Source: an uncultured Photobacterium sp. (GTDB taxonomy: Bacteria > Pseudomonadota > Gammaproteobacteria > Enterobacterales > Vibrionaceae). From it: 33,620 nucleotides of DNA. Of the stretch, positions 25,113-32,053 are shown piece by piece. The notes beneath the pieces were generated by a model. It searched no databases and was not told the DNA's origin. It worked only from the letters and a program-made list of their open reading frames with translations. The position numbers were made by a program, and so were the translations under genes. Within the stretch, counting starts at the first letter, position 1. Every line of letters starts with the position of its first letter. The stretch covers positions 1 to 33,620 of the forward strand of contig NZ_CAMRAN010000044.1 in assembly GCF_947039875.1 (NCBI RefSeq). Reading direction: 5' to 3'.

Positions 25113-26216
25113 ATGATGAAAAAAAATACAACATCGCTCCTTATTGGATACTTATTTTGTTTACATTCTACTTTTTTGTTTGCTAGTAACTTAGCCACCC
25201 CCCAACGTATTGTATCTACAACTGATTTATCTACATATACCACTAAACGCCAAGTTGTCGATCAGCTACTTACTGATGCACTTATTGCTTTTCAATCCCC
25301 TACTCGCATTTCTCATGCGGGGTTCACTGCAAAAATGCCCAGTAATCTTGAAATTGTAACGTCACGATTGTTAGAAGCCTACCAACTCGAACCTTATCGT
25401 ACTGATTTACTCATTTCAGCGGCAAATGCTCAAATATATAACGGCAATGTTGATCGAGCAATTACACTATTTAAACAAGCACAAACCACTGCCCCTGATG
25501 ATATTGATATTCTTTCATATCTTGCGGTATGGCAAAATTTTAAAGGCAATAATGCCGACTCGATAAAACAGATGGTTAAACTTGCATCTCTTAATCCTGG
25601 CCGTCAGGCTGATATAGAACACATTATAAATACTGTCGATCACGTTATTGCAACCCCGTTAAAAACTACGGCTATCAAATCCTACAGCGGCAATACTGCC
25701 ATTATTACTTTAGGTTATGCATTAAATCCAAATGGAACAATGAATGATATTCTTATTCAACGACTGAAACTCACATTAACTCTAGCAAAACAATCACCTA
25801 ACTCCCTTATTATTGTTACTGGTGGTGTGCCTCAGAATCATAAAACTGAGGGCAAACTTATGGCTGACTGGTTAATTAAACATGGCATATCTCCACAGCG
25901 TATTATTGAAGATAATTACGCACGTAGCACAGTTGAAAATGCGCTGTATGTCAGTTATGCCTTAGCGCGACACAAGATTGATCATGCAACAATTATAAGT
26001 TCAGCCAGCCATGTTAGACGGGGACAAACTTTATTTGATATTGCCAGCTGGCAAACAGGGCCTCATAGTATTAACTTTGATAGTATCAGTGTTGAAGATA
26101 AACCATTGGCAGAATTAACGACCCCCTCAAATAAAGAACTGCTCGGTATCTATCGTGATGCATTACGCGTTTATGGCTTATGGAGCTACCGTTCATATCC
26201 GCTAGAGCAACGCTAA
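25113..26216 (+). CDS. Exported TPR plus DUF218 domain protein
   Basis: This 367-aa protein begins with a Sec signal peptide (about 1-24, ending FLFA-SN). It continues with a region of TPR-like helices (about 85-165: LLEAYQLEPYRTDLLISAANAQIYNGN, then DRAITLFKQAQTTAPDDIDIL). The C-terminal part, about 190-350, is a DUF218/YdcF domain (IITLGYALNPNGTMNDILIQR, LIIVTGGVP, ADWLIKHGISPQRIIEDNYARSTVENA). The family motif S-T-x-E-N is intact. Its likely place is the periplasm. DUF218 proteins include SanA and ElyC, which affect envelope integrity, so an envelope role is plausible but inferred. No ribosome binding site is visible at either adjacent ATG (25113 or 25116). Confidence 0.85.
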   Translation: MMKKNTTSLLIGYLFCLHSTFLFASNLATPQRIVSTTDLSTYTTKRQVVDQLLTDALIAFQSPTRISHAGFTAKMPSNLEIVTSRLLEAYQLEPYRTDLLISAANAQIYNGNVDRAITLFKQAQTTAPDDIDILSYLAVWQNFKGNNADSIKQMVKLASLNPGRQADIEHIINTVDHVIATPLKTTAIKSYSGNTAIITLGYALNPNGTMNDILIQRLKLTLTLAKQSPNSLIIVTGGVPQNHKTEGKLMADWLIKHGISPQRIIEDNYARSTVENALYVSYALARHKIDHATIISSASHVRRGQTLFDIASWQTGPHSINFDSISVEDKPLAELTTPSNKELLGIYRDALRVYGLWSYRSYPLEQR

Positions 26217-26226
26217 ACATCAACAA

Positions 26227-26268
26227 ATACAGATACGCTCAATGCCATTGCGCTTAGCGTATTTGTAT
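26227..26268 (+). terminator. Terminator-like stem after TPR-DUF218 gene
   Basis: ATACAGATACGCT (26227-26239) pairs with AGCGTATTTGTAT (26256-26268) with one G-T pair and a 16-nt loop. The T tract after it is weak (CTATTTAGTCTCCTTTTC). Confidence 0.6.
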
Positions 26269-26361
26269 CTATTTAGTCTCCTTTTCATCATTACACAGCT
26301 GTTAACACTCAATTTCGCTATTCAAGCTATCTGTAAATATTCACATGTTATACATCACGAA

Positions 26362-26408
26362 TGTGATAGCGTATAACCCGTATAAGCAACAAGTGTGATA
26401 GCATATTA
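26362..26408. promoter_or_regulatory. Two 15-nt direct repeats, 32 bp apart
   Basis: TGTGATAGCGTATAA (26362-26376) recurs as TGTGATAGCATATTA (26394-26408). The 32-bp phase puts the copies on the same helix face, 120-170 bp upstream of the SPFH gene. They are candidate operator half-sites; no known regulator is identified. Confidence 0.4.
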
Positions 26409-26527
26409 TTTGCTCAAAATATAAACAAATAAAATTTATTTTATATCAATTAATTAACTATTACTTCAGTCTCTGTAAATAACATAACACCTGAATGTAA
26501 TATTAAATAAACAGAGGAATTGTACGC

Positions 26528-27484
26528 ATGCCATTAGATCTCATTACTAACTTACTCTCCAGCCCACAATTATACTTACTCATATTTATTGTTGTTACGC
26601 TAAAATTAAGCATTATATTTGTACCACAAAATGAAGCATGGCTGATTGAACGTTTTGGTAAATACCGAGCAACTAAAGAAGCAGGTTTAAATTTTATTAT
26701 TCCATTTATTGACAGTATTGGTGCCAAACGAAGCCTTAAGGAAATGGCTGTCGATGTGCCTTCACAATCTGCGATCACAAAAGACAATATCAGCCTTATT
26801 GTTGATGGTGTGCTGTATTTTCGAGTCTTAGAACCTTACAAAGCCACTTATGGTGTTGATGACTATAAATTTGCTGTCACTCAGCTAGCACAAACAACGA
26901 TGCGCTCTGAATTAGGTAAAATGGAGTTAGATAAAACATTTGAAGAGCGTGATCTGCTAAATGCAAACATTGTTGCTGCCATCAATACTGCTTCTGAGCC
27001 TTGGGGTGTACAAGTACTCCGTTACGAAATTAAAGATATTGTACCACCAAGCTCGGTTATGGAAGCAATGGAAGCACAAATGAAAGCTGAGCGTGAGAAA
27101 AGAGCACAGATCCTTGAATCTGAAGGAGATCGTCAATCAGCTATCAACGTCGCTGAAGGTAAAAAACAAGCTCAAGTGTTAGCGGCAGAAGCAGATAAAC
27201 AAGAACAAATCCTTAGAGCCGAAGGTGAAGCCGCAGCTATTTTAGCGGTTGCAGATGCACAAGCTCACGCATTACGTAAAGTTGGTGAAGCGGCAGATAC
27301 TGAACAAGGCCAAAAAGCAATTCAACTTGAATTAGCAACTAAAGCCATTGAGGCAAAAAGAGCCATTGCAAAAGAATCTTCGGTTGTTCTATTACCTGAA
27401 GATGCAACTAACGCAAGTTCAATGGTTGCTCAAGGTTTATCTATAATAAATTCAATAAACAAAGCTCAAAAAAGTAACGCTTAG
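26528..27484 (+). CDS. SPFH/Band 7 protein, QmcA-like
   Basis: This 318-aa membrane protein has one N-terminal membrane segment (about 15-33) and then a SPFH/PHB domain (about 35-190: VPQNEAWLIERFGKY, LKEMAVDVPSQSAITKDN, VDGVLYFRV). A long alanine/glutamate-rich coiled coil follows (about 190-290), ending with SSVVLLPEDA. This is the layout of stomatin/paraslipin-type QmcA (YbbK), which oligomerises in the inner membrane and may act with membrane proteases in quality control or microdomains. The gene is 14 nt upstream of an NfeD-family gene, the usual partner. AGAGGA precedes the ATG. Confidence 0.9.
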   Translation: MPLDLITNLLSSPQLYLLIFIVVTLKLSIIFVPQNEAWLIERFGKYRATKEAGLNFIIPFIDSIGAKRSLKEMAVDVPSQSAITKDNISLIVDGVLYFRVLEPYKATYGVDDYKFAVTQLAQTTMRSELGKMELDKTFEERDLLNANIVAAINTASEPWGVQVLRYEIKDIVPPSSVMEAMEAQMKAEREKRAQILESEGDRQSAINVAEGKKQAQVLAAEADKQEQILRAEGEAAAILAVADAQAHALRKVGEAADTEQGQKAIQLELATKAIEAKRAIAKESSVVLLPEDATNASSMVAQGLSIINSINKAQKSNA

Positions 27485-27498
27485 AGCTAAGGGGCGAT

Positions 27499-27957
27499 AT
27501 GTTTAGCAATATCCCACAAACATTAGTGATATTGGGATTACTCACTCTTATCATTGAAGTATTAATACTGGGCTGTAGTACTTTTGTACTGCTCTTTTTC
27601 GGCATTGCAATGCTGATCACCAGTGGCTTAATTTACATTGGTATACTAGAGGAAAATTGGATAACAACAATTTTTACCTTAGCCATTATAACCCTTGTGT
27701 TAGCCATTGCACTTTGGAAGCCATTGAAAAAGTTACAAAACAAACCCAGTAAAACGGATATAAAGAGTGACTTTGCTGTTATAACATTTGAACTAGAAAA
27801 AGATTTATTACCATCAGAACGCTATACCTTTAATTATTCTGGAATTCAATGGCAAATTAAATCAGAAACACAAATAGACAAAGGTGTCATGGTTGAGGTC
27901 ATAAAAAAAGAAGTAGGTATTTTATGGGTAAAACCAATCGATAGCTCAGTGAAGTAA
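27499..27957 (+). CDS. NfeD-like membrane protein (short form, YbbJ-like)
   Basis: This 152-aa protein has two or three N-terminal membrane segments (about 7-72) and a C-terminal beta-rich OB-like domain (about 90-148: FAVITFELEKDLLPSERYTFNYSGIQWQIKS and EVGILWVKPI). This is the short NfeD architecture (NfeD1b) that pairs with SPFH proteins. It lacks the ClpP-like protease domain of long NfeD. A strong AAGGGG lies 5 nt before the ATG. It probably tethers or modulates the upstream QmcA-like protein. Confidence 0.85.
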   Translation: MFSNIPQTLVILGLLTLIIEVLILGCSTFVLLFFGIAMLITSGLIYIGILEENWITTIFTLAIITLVLAIALWKPLKKLQNKPSKTDIKSDFAVITFELEKDLLPSERYTFNYSGIQWQIKSETQIDKGVMVEVIKKEVGILWVKPIDSSVK

Positions 27958-27982
27958 CTATTTTATTACGCTGTCTAATTAT

Positions 27983-28019
27983 AAATAAGCCGCTAACTTT
28001 ATTAAGCGGCTTATTTTTT
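27983..28019. terminator. Bidirectional terminator after nfeD-like gene
   Basis: AAATAAGCCGCT (27983-27994) pairs perfectly with AGCGGCTTATTT (28005-28016), followed by T residues. The minus direction also has T-rich flanks, so it can serve the convergent gene. Confidence 0.9.
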
Positions 28020-28033
28020 AATATTATTATATA

Positions 28034-28354
28034 TTAATCAACAATTTCCGTTTTTTCTAATAATTTACAAAACTGATGTTTTATTATTATCTGACTAATA
28101 TAAATAACATTAATAGTATTATTGAAATATGTATAGGCTAATCGAAACACAGCATCTTTAGCTGCACTAATTTTATATTCATATATTTTTAAACCACCAC
28201 AACGTAATTGTCTTGCTGTTTTTATCTTTGCAGATTGACTCAAGATTAAATGAGGTAATCGTTCCCTTACATCCTGATAAATAATAGCCTGATATTGAGT
28301 ATGTAAGTGGAAAAATTTACGCAAATGCCTATTTTCGCTGTAAGTAATATTCAT
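28034..28354 (-). CDS. Possible RelE/HigB-like protein, no antitoxin seen
   Basis: This 106-aa basic protein has a helical N-terminal half (LRKFFHLHTQYQAIIYQDVRERLPHL) and a C-terminal strand-rich half (residues about 47-90: ARQLRCGGLKIYEYKISAAKD and then VFRLAYTYFNNTINVIYISQ). The basic strand order and the final aromatic/hydrophobic strand resemble RelE/ParE or HigB-like mRNA-cleaving toxins, but no catalytic set can be confirmed by eye. No antitoxin gene is adjacent: upstream is 183 bp of AT-rich DNA, and downstream is a terminator. It could equally be a divergent phage-derived or unknown family protein. The ribosome binding site is weak. Confidence 0.5.
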   Translation of the reverse strand: MNITYSENRHLRKFFHLHTQYQAIIYQDVRERLPHLILSQSAKIKTARQLRCGGLKIYEYKISAAKDAVFRLAYTYFNNTINVIYISQIIIKHQFCKLLEKTEIVD

Positions 28355-28537
28355 AATAAATACATCTTTTTATTTTTATAATAGTATATGCCTGCACTAA
28401 AAAATATTACAGTTGAAGTATATTAAAGACCCAGTCAAGAAAAATGAACATTATTCACAATATCTATAATAAAACTGTGCATAAATCAATAACCTGTACC
28501 ACAATTAAACTGTACCTGCGATAAAAGGAATGCGCTA

Positions 28538-29284
28538 ATGAGTACAAGATTGAATAATACGATAAGTATTGAACTTCAGATTCAGGCAGCCGTTAGAGAG
28601 ATCGCAACATTTACTGAATTAACGGCTCAATCAGCATCAATAAATGATCGTATCCATGAAGCTATATTTCAAGGAAAGATTTTTTTTACGCTGTATTTAA
28701 TGGTGCAATCACTCCACTGTGAGGCTAAAAACACCACAGCTCAAATGTTGTCACAACAAAACATTATTATCCCTGACGTTAATTTCGAAGCAGTGATCCA
28801 GCAGAGCTTTAATATGTTTTACATATCAAATCATGACATTGCAATAGAGAAAGCAAACACTTGTAATCAAATAATAACAGTAACATCAAATGATATTTTG
28901 CAATGGCAACAATCCCCTATTTCTGAAAACCTTGAGAATATGATAGCAGCGCTGGCCACCAAACACGTCAAATATCTTTCTTCATTATTCTCACAGGCCA
29001 AAGATATAGATAATGAACTCTTATCTGTTTTTAGCCATGCCATGACAAACAACACTCTAGATCTAGGCGTCAAGTTATCATCTAAAGCGGGAACAATTTT
29101 ACTAGAACAAGTTATCCACTCAAGAACAGGAACGGTGTGCCTTATCTTTTTAAATATGACAAAAAATAGCGAAGAAAAACACGCCATCAGTCAGTATTTA
29201 GCCGATATCGATAATTTTTATACCACCTTAACCTCTAATGGTTTACGCCAAGGCTTACTTTTTTTAGATAAACTATCAAAATAA
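28538..29284 (+). CDS. Hypothetical 248-aa protein
   Basis: This appears to be an alpha-helical soluble protein without signal peptide or membrane segment. The N-terminal helix has repeated glutamine/alanine/threonine residues (IELQIQAAVREIATFTELTAQSASINDRI). A segment around 185-202 (AGTILLEQVIHSRTGTVCLIF) could be a strand-turn-strand core. No motif that I recognise is present. AAAGGA lies 9 nt before the ATG. It is monocistronic. I cannot name a family, but the length and codon use support a real gene. Confidence 0.7.
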   Translation: MSTRLNNTISIELQIQAAVREIATFTELTAQSASINDRIHEAIFQGKIFFTLYLMVQSLHCEAKNTTAQMLSQQNIIIPDVNFEAVIQQSFNMFYISNHDIAIEKANTCNQIITVTSNDILQWQQSPISENLENMIAALATKHVKYLSSLFSQAKDIDNELLSVFSHAMTNNTLDLGVKLSSKAGTILLEQVIHSRTGTVCLIFLNMTKNSEEKHAISQYLADIDNFYTTLTSNGLRQGLLFLDKLSK

Positions 29285-29408
29285 CAATTAGTCCCTATAA
29301 CTTTAATCTGTATAATCTACATCCTACTGATGAATTTCTTGATTGCATAAAAAGTCATGCTGCATAACAATAGCTACATTCTATGATTCTTAATATAAGA
29401 ACCTAATT

Positions 29409-30128
29409 ATGACTATTGACCCAACCACATTGCTGGCCATTGCAATGATCTTTGTCGGATCTTTTGTACAAACAGCCATAGGTTTTGGACTTGCTATAGT
29501 TTCAGCCCCAATTCTTATTATCATTGCACCTCAGTATGTCCCTGCCCCTATCTGTTTAGTTGCCCTCTTTATTTCATTACTTAACAGTCTAAAGCACCGT
29601 AATAGCATTGAATTAGGTGGTTTGAAAATGGCAATCTTGGGCCGAATACCAGGATCCATCACTGGTGCAATATTACTTATTTTTATATCAACCCAAACCT
29701 TATCCCTTTGGGTCGGTCTATTAGTACTTCTCGCAGTATTTATTAGTGTAATGCCGTTTAGAATTGAACCAACACCGAAAAGAATGGTAATTGCGGGATT
29801 TTTCTCAGGATTATTTGGTACCAGCTCTGCCATTGGCGGTCCACCAATGGCTATTCTTTTGCAACACCAAGAAGCGAATCAGCTACGCGGTAATTTATCG
29901 GCTTTTTTTGTGTTTAGTTCGATTATTTCATTAATAACATTAATACCTGTCGGCTTTTTGAATATCGAAAAACTATGGCTAACTCTCCCCTTACTGCCTG
30001 CTGCTTGGGCGGGATATTGGTTGGCGCTCAAAACCACACAATCATTGCCTAAACAAACCATTCGCTATGGTGCATTAACGTTATGCCTGACCTGCGGTAT
30101 TATTGCGGTATACAAAAGTGTAATGTAA
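29409..30128 (+). CDS. TauE/SafE (TSUP) family permease
   Basis: This 239-aa inner-membrane protein has seven or eight membrane segments. It opens with the family motif FVGSFVQTAIGFGLAIVSAPIL (about 16-37), and the second half repeats it as FFSGLFGTSSAIGGPPMAILL (about 136-157). This internal duplication is the hallmark of the family. TSUP proteins export or import sulfite, sulfoacetate and related organic anions; the substrate here is unknown. A LysR regulator starts 68 bp downstream on the same strand and may regulate it. Confidence 0.88.
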   Translation: MTIDPTTLLAIAMIFVGSFVQTAIGFGLAIVSAPILIIIAPQYVPAPICLVALFISLLNSLKHRNSIELGGLKMAILGRIPGSITGAILLIFISTQTLSLWVGLLVLLAVFISVMPFRIEPTPKRMVIAGFFSGLFGTSSAIGGPPMAILLQHQEANQLRGNLSAFFVFSSIISLITLIPVGFLNIEKLWLTLPLLPAAWAGYWLALKTTQSLPKQTIRYGALTLCLTCGIIAVYKSVM

Positions 30129-30196
30129 ATAATTAACTAATCATGCTCTCATAAAGCATTTAGCTACGTTATTACAGAATGATTAAAGGAATAAAA

Positions 30197-31138
30197 ATGT
30201 CACTAGCGACTCAACTATTATTATTTGCCGATGTGGTCAATCAAGGTTCATTTTCAAAAGCTGCGACGTTGCATGAAATGGATAATTCATCACTATCCAA
30301 AAAAATAAAAAAACTAGAAACAGAATTAGGTGTTCAACTATTAAATCGTTCAACTCGATCATTTTCATTAACATCGGCTGGTGAGGACATTCTCAAACAA
30401 ACAACCAAGCTCAGCGATGTGTTAAATGACATTCAATTGATAGCGAATTCATATCAATCGCAACCCAAAGGCATTTTACGTATCACTTCGCCTATTTATT
30501 TTGGTCAAAACTACTTGCAACCCATAATTGCACGTTTTATTGAACAATATCCTAATATACAAATTGTACATTCACTGGATGATAGAAAATCTGACATCAT
30601 TTCAGAACAATTTGATATTGCATTTAGGCTTGGGAAATTAACTGAATCAAATTTAATTGCCAAGAAAATCGCAGATACTCATTTTATTTTAATTGCATCA
30701 AATGACTTTATTGAGCGTCATGGTTTACCAACAACACCACAACAACTTTCTGAACTTCCAGCGATTGTATACAGTAATGTCGACTTAACAATTGACCAAT
30801 TACGAATCAAAAACGCCCATACAAATGAGCGTTTTTGTCACTATAAAATGCAAACAAAATATAAAGTCAGTGATGTCAAAACCATGATAAATGCAGCAAA
30901 AGATGGAATTGGCTACGCACTTATTGATTTATCTAATTTAGAAGGTTCATTAGAGCAGCAAGGATTAGTACAATTATTACCAAACATGATTATTTCACGT
31001 GTAGATACCGCTATTTATGCCATATACCCACATCGGAAACACACCATGTTAGTTAAAGAATTTATTCAAGCAGTACAAGATCATATCGGTACACCACCAC
31101 GTTGGAAAATGTACCTTCCGCATCAACAGAGTCTATGA
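30197..31138 (+). CDS. LysR-family transcriptional regulator
   Basis: This 313-aa protein has an N-terminal winged helix-turn-helix (about 3-60, GSFSKAATLHEMDNSSLSKKIKKLETELGVQLLNR in parts) and a substrate-binding domain (about 88-295). The start at 30197 follows AAAGGAATAAAA and is preferred to an ATG 18 bp earlier. It is downstream of the TauE-like gene and converges with the nitroreductase gene. It may regulate one or both. The effector is unknown. Confidence 0.9.
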   Translation: MSLATQLLLFADVVNQGSFSKAATLHEMDNSSLSKKIKKLETELGVQLLNRSTRSFSLTSAGEDILKQTTKLSDVLNDIQLIANSYQSQPKGILRITSPIYFGQNYLQPIIARFIEQYPNIQIVHSLDDRKSDIISEQFDIAFRLGKLTESNLIAKKIADTHFILIASNDFIERHGLPTTPQQLSELPAIVYSNVDLTIDQLRIKNAHTNERFCHYKMQTKYKVSDVKTMINAAKDGIGYALIDLSNLEGSLEQQGLVQLLPNMIISRVDTAIYAIYPHRKHTMLVKEFIQAVQDHIGTPPRWKMYLPHQQSL

Positions 31139-31156
31139 TACTTGCTTTTCAATACG

Positions 31157-31816
31157 TTACAGTACAGTAATAATATCTTCTGCCGCTAAACGTGCTTTGG
31201 GTAAGCCATAATTATAATCTTGTCCCTCTAGATGATAACCCATTGCTAATGCTAACTCACAAACATAACCATCTAATTCAACATTAAAAAGAGAACCAAT
31301 AAGCTCAGAATCTACCCCTTCCATTGACGTTGATGCAATATTTAATCGCGCAAGAACATGCAGAGTATTACCTAACGCAATGTAGGTTTGCGCTTTAGTC
31401 CAATGACCATTAAAGCCATTTTCATCAGTGTTTGATTCAGCAAACCCATAAGCACCATTTAACATGTTGTCATAGTTTTCTGCGGCTAAATGACCAGATG
31501 ACACTTCAGCATCCACCACTTTACGATAATCATCTTTAGTATAAAAAGGATTATGTGCAAATAAAACAATGTGTGACGCTTCAGTTGCATGTCGCTGATT
31601 CATTTGATATTTGTTAGCAAATGTTTCATGGAAGCGTAATTTTGCCTCATCACTTTCTAATACAACAAACTTCCATGGTTGTGAATTAATCGATGATGCA
31701 GATAAACGAATTGCTTCTTTGATCACATCCATATCTGCTGCGCTAATTTTTTTAGTTTTATCATATTGTTTAGCTGTATAGCGGTTATGAAGATCAGTAA
31801 TAATTTGATGTTGCAT
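31157..31816 (-). CDS. NAD(P)H nitroreductase, NfsB-like
   Basis: This 219-aa flavoenzyme has the nitroreductase fold. SSINSQPWKFVV (40-51) is the conserved FMN-binding stretch, ALGNTLHVLARLNI contributes the dimer helix, and the C-terminal GLPKARLAAEDII block is the family signature. Length equals NfsB (about 217 aa). It reduces nitroaromatics, quinones or flavins with NAD(P)H. AAGAGAGAT precedes the ATG. It converges on the LysR gene 18 bp away and diverges from the YccS-like gene. Confidence 0.92.
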   Translation of the reverse strand: MQHQIITDLHNRYTAKQYDKTKKISAADMDVIKEAIRLSASSINSQPWKFVVLESDEAKLRFHETFANKYQMNQRHATEASHIVLFAHNPFYTKDDYRKVVDAEVSSGHLAAENYDNMLNGAYGFAESNTDENGFNGHWTKAQTYIALGNTLHVLARLNIASTSMEGVDSELIGSLFNVELDGYVCELALAMGYHLEGQDYNYGLPKARLAAEDIITVL

Positions 31817-32053
31817 AATAATATCTCTCTTAACTCATTGATGGAGCAATAATAGAGAGAAATTAAGAGACAATAAATAGCATTAATTTCCAATTATTAT
31901 GGCTATTTTGTCCATAATCAGACAGATTAATTCACCACTTAGTCATCAATTTTATCGTGTTTTCTTATTAATATTCGTTATGATACTGGCTAAAAATACC
32001 AACAAGCGATAAATTAGAGTCTCATCTATATATTCTTAACTATCGTGCCAACC

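Larger units (their letters stand above)
26217..26527. other. Intergenic region with terminator and direct repeats
   Basis: This contains a terminator-like stem (26227-26268), a pair of 15-nt direct repeats (26362-26376 and 26394-26408) and the promoter region of the SPFH gene. No ORF is supported. Confidence 0.55.

Noticed and set aside
26341..26410. CRP binding site upstream of the SPFH gene
   Set aside because: TGTGA half-sites occur, but the matching TCACA half-site at 6-nt spacing is missing in both copies.
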